Of a stretch of 64,000 nucleotides of DNA, positions 11,138 to 23,599 are shown one piece after another; the first letter of the stretch is position 1, and each line of letters begins with the position of its first letter. The stretch comes from Athripsodes cinereus. Taxonomy: Eukaryota; Arthropoda; Insecta; Trichoptera; Leptoceridae. The notes beneath the pieces were generated by a model that saw only the letters and a program-made list of their open reading frames with translations, ran no database searches and was not told where the DNA came from. The stretch spans positions 6,076,001 to 6,140,000 of the forward strand of contig OX388306.1 of assembly GCA_947579605.1 (NCBI GenBank). Reading direction: 5' to 3'. Position numbers and translations under genes: made by a program.

Positions 11138-11556
11138 ATTCACTTTATATCAACGGAAAATAATAGCACCTAGGTAATTAGTGAGAACATAAAAAAAAAC
11201 TATTTCACGAATTGTGAATAATTGATTGATAACGAAGTGTCATATATAAGTCTAGAAATAAAGTAATTGCACATAAAATTGCGATTACAAAATGGTAGAA
11301 TGTTTTGTATTCAAGCATTCGACATGAAATTTCTTTGTTGATTTTGTAAAACTTTGACGTTTCCTTGTTCACTATGTAAAAAAGTGAGGTTATAACGCGA
11401 AATCAATAAAACTTCCGCAATTTCACATCCGTCTTGTAGATGTTGACTAAAGCCTAATTGAGGTCAAATATTCATAATTTGTTAATTCTTCAATTTAATC
11501 AGAATTCTAATTTACGGCAAATAATGACAGTAATATCTCAGGATAATATCGCTTAC

Positions 11557-11880
11557 CTTAATCTGTCAAAAAATGAAACAAATTAACATTACTCGAATCA
11601 ATTCCACTATTATAAAACACAAGTTATCTGTCGATTAATCACTTAAATTAGTATGGCACTTGGTGATTTAATTAGATTAAATGTTTATCGTAATGTCTAT
11701 TTACATATTTAAACTATTCTTAAAGCACAAAATATAATTTGACGATTTTAATTTATCAAAAATAATCGGTATCCCCCATTGAACACGAAACATTTTGTTT
11801 CACCAGCTGACCCCCGCACTAATGGCGCCATCCCCGTCAGTGTTTAGTGTTGTCAACGTCAGGGAAAATTCGAACTTTCG
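11557..11880 (-). promoter_or_regulatory. Candidate non-coding first exon and promoter of the zinc-finger gene
   Basis: A minus-strand donor (AAG|GTAAGC) ends at 11557. The segment to its right is locally more GC-rich (the CAGCTGACCCCCGC and GGCGCCATCCCC tracts near 11810-11840) and is not made of the dispersed repeats found elsewhere. It would pair with the acceptor at 8274. The transcription start cannot be fixed from sequence. Confidence 0.35.
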
Positions 11881-13150
11881 CTATAATTTAAAAAGAAAAA
11901 CGCTACAACTTTTTCAGTAAAATGCAATATTATAAATAACTTATCATCTGTGTATTGAATGGTAAATATGTATATTCTTGTTGTCATGTAAAATGACTTT
12001 TCTTATCTTGTATAGCCAATATAGAGTGAAGAACAAAAATAATTATATTTCACTAAGTTTTTTTTTATATGGCGTTTATTTATCTTTAAATTGGTTTCAA
12101 AACGTCTTTTTACAACATATTGCATATTAAGTACTCAATTAGTTTTAATCAAATCGATTCAAAGCTAATTTCAACAGTATTTTGAAGAGATGTAGATATT
12201 TGAAAAAATTGTTGTAACATTAAAAGCTGATTATTTAGTAGTAGGTACATATTTATGATTTTACATGACGTGAAATTCTATTGAAAATTTTGAATTTGAA
12301 ATCATTTATAAAGTCGGTTTAGAAAATATTCAAATGACAACATTTCAAATTCGTTAAAACTGTCGAATACTTTCACATTGCTTGACGTTTCGTTTGTGGT
12401 TTCAATGGAAAATGCGCTAATGCCGTTTCCGTTGTACTAGGTAGGTACTGTGTGATTTTGAATGGTTTTGTAGGTCGGGAATAGAGTTAATACGGAAAGT
12501 ATTACAGCATAAGGAGTTTTAGTAGGAAGGTTAATCGATAACATACATTAATAGCATATTTTTAGAATAAGATTATACGAAAAGGCACACTTAAGTCAGG
12601 AAAAATGATAAATGAAGGAAATAATATTCGTATGGTTACACATGTCACACAAAACCATTATTATTATTACTTTTCCGTCTGGAGCAAATCGATGGTTACC
12701 TATTATAGTATATATAATAAATATATTGTTATGTGTTTCTATTTTTATAACTGTTAGCAAGTACCAATAAAAGTTTTTCATCGCATGAGGTACATAACAT
12801 CGCGCGTTTGTAATTAGGCAAATAAAACTAGGTTTATGTACATCAATTTCACTCAGACGACTAGCTATGTTTCCGAGGCAAGAAATATAAGTTTTAATGT
12901 GGGTGCTTAGATTAATACCTAATTTATTTATTTATTATTTTTGCATATCATTAAAAACCTGCGTTAATAAAATAGTACGATATGGGGAGGCGAGATTATC
13001 AATAATAATATGTACCTAGTGATTTCTTCTTTCTTTTGTCGTTTCTTTTGAGTAAACTTTGTTGAGTTTTTAAACAATTATAAAAATATTTAAAATTTTT
13101 ATTAAGCTATGCTGCAAGGCAATACAAATTTATTATATTGGGTGATTATT
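11881..13150. other. No gene seen
   Basis: AT-rich sequence without convincing frames, terminal repeats or SINE landmarks. One isolated TAGGTACCTA-like motif occurs near 12440. Confidence 0.4.
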
Positions 13151-13169
13151 TTAAAAATAAATACACATG

Positions 13170-13690
13170 CACTTTTCTCCAAATAATCCGACTTCTGAAA
13201 TTGTCAACTACTATCTCTCCACGACTTACCCTTTGTAACTCTAACACCCTTCTTTTTAAAAAAAAGGCCAAAAAATCTAGGTGTCATATTTATTTGATCA
13301 AAATCTTTCATGGGTAGATAATATCAAACAGAAAAGTCGCAAGCTTTAGAAACGATTACAATTCTTCCTTCTGACTGAAGCTAAACGAATGTTAGCTTCA
13401 CCCTTTTTACTACAAATTCTTTTTAATGCAGACTGTGCTTTCCAGGATACCACCGAAAAACTCAGTGCTTAACTGAAACGGCTGCAGAATGCTTGCATTT
13501 TATTTATTTTTGGTCTAAGAAAATATGACCATATCTCTCAATTTTCCTGGGTACCACCGAAGAGTTGAGTGTTAAACTGAATCAGCTGCAGAATGCTTGC
13601 ATTCGATTTTTCTTTGGTCTAAGAAAATATGACCGCATCTCTCAATTGCGCTACTGATTGAAATGCCCTTATTACTAAAATTAAAAACAT
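13170..13690 (+). pseudogene. LINE reverse-transcriptase fragment, decayed and internally duplicated
   Basis: Plus-strand frames give KNLGVIF, then RMLASPF-like and NADCAF-like segments, then KLNQLQNACIRFFFGLRKYD. From family knowledge this is the thumb and downstream part of a jockey/CR1-type non-LTR reverse transcriptase. Stops and frameshifts are frequent. A ~105-bp piece (13445-13540) is repeated directly at 13548-13640, so the LQNACI...LRKYD stretch occurs twice. Confidence 0.65.
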
Positions 13691-13789
13691 ATAAAGGTAG
13701 GTACCTACATAGAGTTTTACAACAGTTTTTTCTCTCTCAGCTATCCAGCCGTTATCGAGTGACTCGGGTTTACAACAGTTATTATACTT

Positions 13790-13965
13790 TTTTACCATAT
13801 AAGGCTTAGAAAATGAGGTGACGTTGTCTTTTCTAAGCCTTATATGGTAGTTTCATATGTTAAATTTACATATGTAACCTCATACAACGGTTAATTGTAA
13901 AAACAACAACGATAGTTATTGTACTTTTAAACATAAGACACATGAAAATTGTGTGAATAATAGTC
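13790..13965. repeat. Repeat family H hairpin
   Basis: ATATAAGGCTTAGAAAA and its complement TTTTCTAAGCCTTATAT pair around a ~20-bp loop. The following GTTTCATATGTTAAATTTAC matches the end of the copy at 36977. Confidence 0.6.
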
Positions 13966-14049
13966 GGAGTCCTTTTCCAACCCGGAACTGTTAGATATTA
14001 AATTCATTTAGTACCTAATATAAAACCAAAATGTCAATACTAAAACAAT

Positions 14050-14560
14050 AATAAACGGAAAAATAATATTTTTATATTCAGTTGCTTATTTCCAGGCAAT
14101 AATAAATTGTTTGTTTTTCTACACAAATTATTAAATTTATCGCTTTATTTCAATAATAAAACCTTTACCTAGAGCGTAATGGATTATTAAGCTTATTAAC
14201 GATATTAATCATAAATGAATTAAGGAGTCAATTAACGACGTTAAATGTAAGATTAATTTCTAAGTTAATCTCATTTTTCAACTGTTTCGTTAACTTACCT
14301 ACGTCACATAAATCCTTTAGTTTTTCAGAGTACCTAGAGCTCACCAAAGATTTTTCAAAGAGCAGTTACTCATTTCAGATACTGTTTATTTTAAAAGCGC
14401 CGTAAGACCATTTTTTATTCTTGTTCTTGAAATTAACCGAAACTTAAGTCACATTTTCAGAAATGTAACGAAACAAGTATCGTATCACATCGTAACGCAA
14501 CGCATCCGTACCGTATTAATCGCGAAACATAAAAGTATAAGATAGTTAACAATTTAGAGA
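14050..14560. other. No gene seen
   Basis: AT-rich, with many TTAA/GTTAA words near 14190-14300; no frame or repeat family recognised. Confidence 0.4.
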
Positions 14561-14564
14561 TGAG

Positions 14565-14825
14565 GCATGCCACCCATTCTATGTAGAAGTATTATTTTCA
14601 TTAATATGTCTCTTACTCTTTTCTGCTGGTTTTCGAGTGTCCTGTAAGAGGCAGTTTAAGACATTTTACGTTCAACGATGAGGCACCTATGCCAATCATC
14701 CTGGATGTCTTATTTTTTATTGGCACGTAGAGGACAATCTGCATGTTTCTACCTACAGATAGTTCACTGGCTACGTGTGGGTCATGCCTTGATGGTATTG
14801 TAACAGTAGTAGTAGTAGTAACGAT
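14565..14825 (-). repeat. Dispersed repeat family C, minus orientation
   Basis: Runs from the TTTTCGAGTGTCCTGTAA landmark to a GATGGTATTG end followed by a short TAG/GTA run. The small minus-strand frame at 14613-14861 is a by-product of the repeat. Confidence 0.7.
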
Positions 14826-14865
14826 TAACATACAAAACATATACATGGACAATTTACACATTTAG

Positions 14866-15145
14866 GGCTAGTCCCAAATTTTTATATAAATCTTGTATTT
14901 TGGATATTAACATGTAACACCTAAACACAGGACAATGTCAAAAAGCTCATTATCTATTTGAATTTGGTTAGGAATCGAACCCGGGACTTAGTGATTCAAT
15001 CCTCCGCACAAGCATTTACATAGTTACTTATGGAGGAAGCATTTTGCTGTTTCAAACATTGTTTTGTTGTTTGTTATTATGATATCGTTGAATACTGTAT
15101 TTTTTTTTAATAGGTAAAGCGTTACATCTGCGCCACATCGGTCGT
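14866..15145 (-). repeat. tRNA-derived SINE family B, interrupted
   Basis: Minus-strand SINE with a box B-like GGAATCGAACCCGGGAC (plus-strand view) and the tRNA-like head near 15112-15145. About 110 bp of unrelated sequence (15005-15113) splits the head, unlike the copies at 20022 and 31568. Confidence 0.65.
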
Positions 15146-15149
15146 CATT

Positions 15150-15483
15150 AACAAATTTAACTCTATCGTTAACGGATTACGTACTGATTAACTGAGTTAA
15201 ATTTATGATTGACGGAGCCACCACAGCCTTTATAGAATCATGAATAACACGAGTATTAAAAAAGTTTTTAGTATAACGAAAACAGTCATAAAAAGAACGT
15301 TTACTGTATTTGATTTATGGTATTATTTACGAAAATACTTTGATAATGACATTGGGGAACATATTGACAATGGTTATTAGTTAAATATTAATAACCCTTG
15401 CAGGACCGCAAGAATTCCACAATTGGTTAATTTTAAATATCCATTTCTGTTTTATTGTAAAAATTAAAGAAGTAAAATCTTCT
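15150..15483. other. No gene seen
   Basis: AT-rich, with GTTAACGGATTACG-like words near 15160; nothing identifiable. Confidence 0.35.
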
Positions 15484-15628
15484 GGTTAGTTGGAAGACAT
15501 CGCATTCTAGCAATAAACTCACCCGCTGTACATTTAATAATTGTGTAACAGATATTTTTATGATATTTTGTATTGATTTGAAATATTGTAACAAATGTAC
15601 AGTGAAGAAAATCATAAATAAATAATTA
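15484..15628 (+). repeat. SINE-like family E
   Basis: Landmarks in order: GGTTAGTTGGAAGACATCGC, GCAATAAACTCACCCGCTGT, ACAAATGTACAGTGAAGAA and an ATAAATAAATAA tail. The ~140-bp length, shared start and A/T-rich tail suggest a retroposed SINE. Confidence 0.75.
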
Positions 15629-16115
15629 CAATAAAATGATATTTATAATTTTTTTGGGAAAAAAATGTATCTGAGAATCAGTTTCCATGGTCCCTGAAAG
15701 AGCTTATAGCTCAGTACTTACTTGCTTTTCGGGTCCGGATTTCAGACCTTGCCACTCCAGTGTGCAGCGATGTATATCGCTTTGTAATTTATTTTGCTAT
15801 AATTAGGCCATTCTCATTACATGCATTAGCAAAGTAAATTTAAGCTTTATCAACAATAAAGTTAAACCTGTAATTGGTACAAATGTCAGTAATACTAATC
15901 TTAACAACATTGTGGTGTTTTTCAATGCAAAATAGAAAATTTAAAGTAAATCAGTAAAAAAAAACTACCTACAATATATTTTTTTTGTTTCACCGTTGTA
16001 CGTTGTTTTACGATAAAATATTTTAATACGTCATCTGGAGAGTAAATATTACCAGATTATAAAAATAATTATGACTAAGTATAAATAATTTACAATTGAA
16101 TTCTCCGAAAATTGA

Positions 16116-16234
16116 ATTAGATGGAAGAAATCACGCCTTTGAGATAAACTCGCCATCTGTATAATAATAGCATTTGATATTGTCATGCATCTGTGTGTAA
16201 AATAGCTTAAACAGTAAATATTAAATAAATAATT
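16116..16234 (+). repeat. SINE-like family E
   Basis: Diverged copy: TTAGATGGAAGAAATCACGC, then ATAAACTCGCCATCTGT and a TTAAATAAATAA tail. Confidence 0.65.
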
Positions 16235-16410
16235 CTGAGATTATGACTTTGAGAAGTACACATTCCCATTGACATTAATGGGTTAACAAAGCTCTGAAAC
16301 AAAACTTTGTTCATTTCAAGAATTATTCTTACATACTTCGTACATCAGGGGCCATTTATTTCGAATTTTGAACGGACCACAAGGACGTACACAGAGGATG
16401 ATGGAGGAGG

Positions 16411-16818
16411 GGGGGGGCAGAAGCTAATAAATAGTATCAAAAATGACGGCAAGTATGGCGCAGAGGTAACGCTTTTTTGCCTTTGAATCACGAGATTCCG
16501 TGTTCGATTCCCGGCCGGGGCAACATGAAAACTGGCTTTTTTTTAATTGTTCGGGATCTGGGCATGACAATGTTTATGTGTTAGGTGAATTGTCAAGTTA
16601 GTAGGTACTCATAATACGAGATTCATAATATCTTAGTTGTGGACTAACTCGACCTGCGTCCGTATATATGTTTTAATATATTATAAAACAAGCAATTTAA
16701 CTTTTATTACAAATGTTGACCTATTGTTGGCAGTAGGGCCGTTTCAATGTAATTTTTTCATATTTTAGAAAAATTGTAACCTTTTTGATACTTTTTATTA
16801 GCTTCTGCTCCCGCCCTG
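16411..16818. mobile_element. MITE split by a nested SINE
   Basis: GCAGAAGCTAATAAATAGTA at the left matches the reverse complement of TACTTTTTATTAGCTTCTGC at the right; the repeat continues into TCAAAAA. G-rich sequence follows on the outer side of each arm. A SINE B copy occupies most of the interior. Confidence 0.6.
16447..16680 (+). repeat. tRNA-derived SINE family B
   Basis: The head has a box A-like TGGCGCAGAGG and a box B-like TGTTCGATTCC, spaced as in a tRNA gene. Then comes the SINE body (ACAATGTTTATGTGTTAGGT...ATACGAGATTCATAATATCT). The acceptor stem does not pair well, so this is a SINE rather than a working tRNA gene. Confidence 0.7.
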
Positions 16819-17286
16819 GGTACAACTAGATGGGCTATTCCATAATTTTTATTCAATTTCTTATAGTTAATAAAGTTTTAAGACTTTTCCTTCGATTCCT
16901 TTTAAGTACCTAACATAATATATATCGAAATTATCACAGCTTCTTTCGTAAGTGGTGTTATCATTGGACAAAGCGCAAGCAATGAATATACGAATCGCCC
17001 TCTCAGTATCATTAAAAAATAAGACATTCGAGATAAATGGCATACCTTATATCACTGTTGACTTAAATGTGTTAAATGCCTTTATCATGATGTTATACAA
17101 ATACATACCTACTATTTACTAGACGCAGTAAATCCCATGCGCTCGTTTACTCATATGTTTACTAGAGTCTACACTGCTCAGCGAACGTAGCGAACAAAGG
17201 TTCTTTTTTCATTTCTTCTCTCCGTTGATATAGATTAGGAAAAGGAGTAAAATGGTTGATTTTTTCTCTCATTCTTTCATATATAT

Positions 17287-17618
17287 CAGAGATTCCCAAA
17301 CTTTTTTTTTCATAGACCACTTTCAAACTTTTGCTTTTTCCGGTGGACCCCCTACATTTCTATCCCCCCGTCGCTAAACTTTCCAGATGGTATAGGAATT
17401 TGAAATATTTCAAAAACTCCTCGGTTTTCTTAAAGAATATCTACTCGAATCATTAAGTTTCTGGTACTTTTACCGAATACCCAATACTGTAACTATGGAT
17501 TCGTGGACCCCCACATACGACTCGTGGATCCCCATTTTTTAGTCACGCCAACGTAGGCCCCCGTCGAGTCTTCCATGGACCCCTGGGGGTCCACCTGGAC
17601 CACTTTGGGAATCACTGA
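17287..17618. mobile_element. hAT-type MITE
   Basis: The ends are CAGAGATTCCCAAA and TTTGGGAATCACTG. The flanks ATATATAT and ATCTATAT agree in 7 of 8 bases, fitting a hAT target duplication. The 332-bp interior is rich in GTGGACCCCC-type words and has no transposase. Confidence 0.75.
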
Positions 17619-18002
17619 TCTATATAGACAAAAAGAAGAAAAGAGAGATTGCACAATTGCATTGCACAGAGAGCAGTGTGGACATGGCTTTATTCAAGAA
17701 TGTTTGAATTCATATTGTTCTAAATTCTCTTTGTCAAATTTCGAACGACTGACTGCAAGTCTTCTAAATTCAAATTCAAAATATGCATTAGAATATTTTC
17801 TATGGTTTTCCCACATACCTACTTTGTGACTGGCACTGGTCACTTCTTTATCCCCACGTTATATACGTAATATTGTAGCTTTTCTTTGGAATCTATTCTA
17901 AATTCAACGGGTTCGTTTATTTCCATTGCAGCATAAATCACTTCAATTGTACTATGCAAAATACTTAAGACATTAACAGCTATTAAAAATCATCTATTCT
18001 CA

Positions 18003-18200
18003 TATTCACGTCGTATTTCAAGTGGGGTAGGCAGAGAGAACGGAACGCCATATAGATCTATCCTTACATACTTCTTTCGCTTCTTCTACATTCATTCAAT
18101 CTCTTGTACACGCAAGTCGATTTCTCTTTCTCCACAGATGATCGTCCTTGATCAAGCCATATGACACCGGCGCTTTCTCACGCCCCCTCTTTAGATAAGT
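18003..18200 (+). repeat. Dispersed repeat family D
   Basis: AAGTGGGGTAGGCAGAGAGA, CTTACATACTTCTTTCGCTT and ATCAAGCCATATGACACC in the same order as the copies at 7400 and 62764. Confidence 0.7.
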
Positions 18201-19400
18201 TTATATATAGGTTTATACTTTTTGTCATGCATTCGTTTACATGTCTGAACAACCAAAACTTATTTAAACTCATTCTATCTACATACACTACTCTTTTTTA
18301 AAGGATATTGTCTATCATTGTCAAGGAGATTGACAAAGTCCTTATAAGACGAAAGATGTCTCTCGTCGTCTAAAATATTTGCTATAAATAACGATGTCTT
18401 CTATCCTTTAGCGAGGCTAGGCTTTAAAGCCATAGTATTTTAATAATCATACCGCGTTGATTATCAGAACAGGAATATGTGAAGGGTGAGTAAAGTAACA
18501 TTTAAAATGGCGTGTTTACTGGGCACAGTGCGTGACTTTAAATATAGAGGGCAGCATGCTTGTTGGGCACATCGCGTGAATCATTGATATAAGAGTTCTA
18601 AGGATGCCCTACTATAATAATAAAATGAAGGCCAAACATACCAAAACAAAAAAATGACAATTATTCTGAGGCAAAGACATAATTAGGTAGGTACATAACT
18701 TTAGACTATTTATCTTTTTTTCATATCTGAGGCATCTGATTCCTGCTGTCTTCAATATATATTTAAATGTGTGAGTAAGAGAAAGATGGAATATACTTTC
18801 AAATGAACGTATGATAAAAAGATTGGTGTAATATTTAGATGTGATTAGAACGACGTGAAGTTGGCACCATTATTCTATTTTTTTTCTTAGTATTTTCTCG
18901 CATACTATATATTGTTTACTATATCTATGAAATATTAAGTAAGTAACACTCGCGTAGACCAATCTCGACTCGATTATTTGCAATGTGCGACTATATTCAG
19001 GGCACATATCTGTCCACTACGTATTTCATTCATTTTGCTGCATAACTAGTCTCCAGTTATATACTTACGACCAAGTTCAGATTTATTACATTTTATTTAA
19101 TGTACTTATTAAACATTTCCAGAATTTATATTTTGTTATTTACTCTATATGAAAACAGCAAGCAATAAAAATTTAGGTAATTGATAAATTTCATAAAATA
19201 TTAACGAATAATCACCGACTGACGTTTCACGACAGCTCCAAAACAAAAGACAATCAGGACCGTGTCGTTAGCATTGCAACACATACGTAAGTCTAGTGAT
19301 TTGTATCTATAAGTTTATGACGTGAAATATAAGAGTGTACCTGAATAATTATTATTCTTGGTAGTAATTGCTGTTATATGTACTTACTGAAATAGTAACA
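18201..19400. other. No gene seen
   Basis: AT-rich; a loosely repeated pair (ACTGGGCACAGTGCGTGA near 18517 and GTTGGGCACATCGCGTGA near 18561) is the only local structure noticed. Confidence 0.4.
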
Positions 19401-19404
19401 AAGA

Positions 19405-19795
19405 CTACGGATAAAACGGATATTGGTAAAACCGGTTATTGGACACATTGTTTCGTCAAATTTCTCAAAGAATTTAGAAAATTATAACTTTAAATTTTTC
19501 AATTCGGACTTTGTTTTTTTATGAAACTCGTGAAAGTTAAGGCAACTTCAAAAATTAAAGTGACCGAATCTTTTTTATGAAACCGGCTGGAAGTGTGAGA
19601 TTATTTGGTGAGCTAAACGAAATCTTCTAAACAGTTTTACAATGAATTGATATCACTCATTAATTTATTTATTCATGCCATCACAGCATTTTCCATGACC
19701 GCGATTTTTATATTTTTTTTTCGCAATAAAATGGCTTCCGATATCTGAATATTGAAACCGGTCTGTTACCGGATATTCGTTTCGTCTCTTGTAAA
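19405..19795. repeat. Possible old MITE with diverged inverted ends
   Basis: AAACGGATATTGGTAAAACC at the left resembles the reverse complement of the right end (GGTCTGTTACCGGATATTCG). Divergence is high and no target duplication was found. Confidence 0.35.
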
Positions 19796-20021
19796 GACTT
19801 TCGACCTGAGCGAACTTTAGCTTTTAATAATAAATATGTACAAAAGAATGATTGATGGGAACGGGGTTAACGTATCATTCAAAAAATATTCAAACGCACT
19901 GTTTGAAAAAAGAACGACAACATAATATTATTAAACTACAGCCATCCATTGGTAGTAAGTACCTACCTACGAGTATCTATAATACAAGCCTATTGGATAA
20001 CATAACATGGTATAGAGTTAT

Positions 20022-20262
20022 AGACAATTCACACAGACCGAGCTAGTCCCAAACTAAGATATAAATCTTGTATTTTAGGTACTAACACGATGATACACAT
20101 ATACTATATACAATGCACTGAACACATATACCTACATGTAACACCCAGACCTAGGGTAATTTGTAAAAGGTATTCTTCATTTTGCCCTGGCCGGGAATCG
20201 AGCCCGGGACCTCATGACTCAAAGGCAAGAGCGTTAGCCTCCGCGCCACACCGGTCGTCTTA
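20022..20262 (-). repeat. tRNA-derived SINE family B, minus orientation
   Basis: Full-length copy. In plus-strand view it runs ACAATTCACACAGACCGAGC, CTAACACGATGATACACATA, GGGAATCGAGCCCGGGACC (box B) and GCGTTAGCCTCCGCGCCACA (box A). Closely matches 31568-31818. Confidence 0.8.
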
Positions 20263-20264
20263 TA

Positions 20265-21030
20265 ACGTGTGATGTTAGATAATGTTATTCTTTTATATAC
20301 TTATTCTACGTACACTAACTCTTTTAAATGTATTTTTTACGTAGGAATAACTAAGTGTCTCGAAAAAAATATTATAAAAACACCTTTTTTGTACAAACAA
20401 TTAATTGTGAAAACTCTTTTATGCTTACGAATGGACTGAAGCTGGTTTAAGCGCATTCTACATACCTACACAATAGGTACATATTCTTTTTAACAATTAT
20501 CATGATTATTAACATAATCGTTTCTTCTGGGAATTATGCCTTTGAAGAATTAATATGCCTTTGTCGTTTGAATTTTCATCATCCGATCGTTTCCACAATA
20601 TCAAAGAATAAATAAATTAATTTAGATTTCTTGGAAGATACAATGCCTCTGGCAGTAAATTTGCCATATATTATTTATTTCTATTAATTGTGCTTTCTAT
20701 TTTTAGTTATGCGTTTGACGTTATAAGTAGGTACCTACTTATTAAATTCACGGAGTCCCCAGTAAAGAATAGGCCTTCATGTAGGTGAGTACTGAAAATC
20801 TCAAAATTTCAATTTAAAAAAGTCAGCAAACAGGTTCGATTACGTGTAGAGATTCGATTTCATTTCCATGTCTGGTGCTAACCTGCAGTCGCTGTATGCA
20901 TTTTAATGCTCTTTAATATTACTACTTTCTGTACAAAATGAATTGTAACTACTTACCTATCTATATTTACTGTTCGATTCTGTTACCGACAAATCTATAG
21001 ATGGATAGAGTCAAAAACTATTTTCGTCAT
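20265..21030. other. No gene seen
   Basis: AT-rich, with AAGTAGGTACCTACTT (20727-20742), a perfect palindrome of the type widespread in the window. Confidence 0.4.
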
Positions 21031-21033
21031 TGC

Positions 21034-21265
21034 ATATTTAAAATGACGCGTGTGCGAATAGTTTTTTAGGCCTGCTATTAAAAATTATTGATTGGGCCAT
21101 GAAAATTTTTGTTGAATATTTTATTATTCTTGTAATATTAAACTACAATCAGATTTGATACTAAGAATCACTTCAAAAAATGGTTTTAATGTATTGATAA
21201 GCAGTTTTTTCAAGAAATGTCAAAACGTTTATTTATTCACATGCGTCATTTTAAATATGCATGAT
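21034..21265. repeat. 27-bp inverted repeat pair
   Basis: TGCATATTTAAAATGACGCG plus TGTGCGAAT at 21034-21062 pairs with the arm near 21236-21262 (ATTCACATGCGTCATTTTAA and onwards). About 175 bp separates the arms. It may be a small fold-back element. Confidence 0.5.
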
Positions 21266-22497
21266 TATATCAAATCGAGAGGCCGGTATCAAAAAGCCTC
21301 GATCCTTAATATGGTACGCATATATTATAACCTTCTAGTTTCGGAACTAATGATGATTGCTACGACAATTACTTTTAGGTATACAACAATACCTTTCTTA
21401 GGCATAGACAATAAACCACACACCTCAAACATTTTTGCAGTATTAAAGTTATAGATTTCAATTGACTACATCCGACTATACATTTGCCTGTTACAATAGA
21501 TAGTGAATGTTTAAGTAAATCTCAAATATTGTATATATATAGCAACTTCCTTTCAAATGCTAGAAAATTCTTTGTTTCAACGAAAACCTTATTTGTCAAT
21601 TTCATACAGTGTATAAATATATGTACAGTACTATACGTATGTATCTGTGACAAGAAAAAGAACAGTGATTTTTATACTTATTTTAACAGCGCTTTTTTAT
21701 GACTATATGTACCATCTCCATAAAAGAATTTGATGACTTGGTTGGTGTATCTATTGCAAAAACTGTAATCTGCGTCTACTGTAATTTTTGTCATGTAAAT
21801 TGATTTGTTGATAATATGAAAATATGAAAAAATATACAAAAGTAATATATTTGTAAATAATTTGTAAAAAGAGCATGGGCATGACATCCTTAGCAAATTA
21901 GTACAGGAATTTGAAACGTTCCACGATCACTTCGTTTTTGTTGATGAATGTTTAAGAACCACAGAATTAAGCTGTCAAATTTGTGGACTTTTCTTTTCGT
22001 TCTAGTCCCAGTTTTTACGATTTGGTTTCATGTGCAGATTTTTTTTAAGGTGGGCTAACCCAAATATAAAAACTCTAGACACGCCACTGCCATCGCCAGT
22101 AAAAGTATCTAGTCCAGAATAGATAAATGGACAAGGATTTGAAAGGTTACATCTTTCAGTGGAAAGTTGACTTAAAAAATAGAACATAGCTTAATGAAGT
22201 ATTTTTGAAATATCAACTGTGAAAAGAACAGGTGTGTATTTCTCTACAAATTTACAAGTAAACTGTGATTTAAGTATTTTACATCTAACATCCTCTACCC
22301 ATATTTTATGCTATATATATATTGAAATTCTACATAGGTACATACATACGTATTCAAAATGTAGGAATCAAGTCGGGACGAAACGATTCGACTTTTTCCG
22401 GACACTTTGTACATGGACAGTATTGTGTATGTTAGTGTGCAGGTCATTGATGAAATAAACAAAAGATTCAATGTAAATAAAAATAAATAAATTAAAC
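21266..22497. other. No gene supported
   Basis: Several AT-rich frames of 60-100 codons on both strands, biased to Ile/Tyr/Asn/Phe and without domains, signal peptides joined to exons, or splice support. Treated as non-coding. Confidence 0.4.
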
Positions 22498-22900
22498 CAG
22501 TGGCGTAACAATAGGGTGGCAGGGCCGGCAAAATGCTACGGGCCCCCGACCTGATGGGGACCCCCGGACCGAGTATAAATTTTATAAAAGTACTTAATAT
22601 CAATTTAAATTAGACACAATAAAGACAATATTAAAATAAATTACACATCTGCGGAACAGAAAGCTCGGAGAGAAGAGTTCTATCAATAAATATCTTGTTA
22701 ATATTCATGAACCTAATACCTATGCTTTTGGAAATAAAATTCATAAAATATTTAACTAAAATGCACACAATAATAGTAATACTGTAAGGTAACTACTCAA
22801 GTAATTTATTAAAATTAAATAACAACGTGACGATTTGTATTGGGGGGGGGTCCTTCCAATGATTTTGCCACGGGCCTCAGATGATATAGTTACGCCACTG
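22498..22900. mobile_element. MITE with CAGTGGCGTAAC ends
   Basis: Starts CAGTGGCGTAACAATA and ends TATAGTTACGCCACTG. The 403-bp element has a G/C-run-rich interior (GGGGGGGG near 22844; GGGCCCCCGACC near 22539). The CAGTGGCG end type is common in insect hAT-like MITEs; a clear 8-bp duplication was not seen. Confidence 0.7.
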
Positions 22901-22954
22901 ACTACTACTACATCATCACGGCATATTGCATAAATGGGATCGCCAGCGGATTCA

Positions 22955-23060
22955 GTACATGTAATAAACGTATATTATCCTCTCCGTGCCAATAAAAAAA
23001 TAGGCATTCAAGATGAGTGGCATGCCTCATCGCTGAATTGTAGGAATTGTCTTATAGGTA
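22955..23060 (+). repeat. Dispersed repeat family C, fragment
   Basis: TATCCTCTCCGTGCCAATAA, GGCATTCAAGATGAGTGGCA and TCATCGCTGAATTG match the middle of the family. Confidence 0.65.
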
Positions 23061-23599
23061 CGTGAAGTTATACGAATACATAGGACATTGGAAAAGTTAC
23101 ATATTAAAGTAATATATGTAAATAAAAACTAAAAAAAACTAATGCTTCTTCCTTTTGTTCTAAACTCTATGCTACAGGCAAAATAACAGAATATACCTAG
23201 TATGTACATAAAAATATCTTATTAGGTAGGTATAGGTATATATACCTACATGTAGTAAGTACCTATTCGAGTTTTTCAAATATTTACCCAAACGCTACAT
23301 ACCGATCATTTTTCGATTCACGGAACCTTTGAATTTTTAAAAATAGAACGATTTTCTGGATAGATTTACATTGTATGTTTTGTTATTATTTTGTTTGATA
23401 ACAAAGGAATGAATACCTTTGTTTTAAGCTTACGAAGAAAGAAGTGATATTATTTGGAAATTTGGTATTATGTTTTTTTTCAATGACTCACCAATTCTTG
23501 GTCTGTCTCAAGTAGATATGAAATGAAATGAAATGAAAAGATTTAGATTCACAAAAAATTATAGGAAAATATTTTAAAAGTCATGGAGCACACGGCAAA
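23061..23599. other. No gene seen
   Basis: AT-rich with TAGGTA words (23225-23265) and a short GAAAT pentamer run at 23518-23536. Confidence 0.4.

Noticed and set aside
16447..16530. Possible tRNA gene (boxes A and B)
   Set aside because: The acceptor stem does not pair and the same head recurs at 14866, 20022 and 31568 with a shared SINE body.
21155..21454. 99-codon plus-strand frame
   Set aside because: AT-rich composition, no recognisable domain and overlap with the 21034-21265 inverted repeat.
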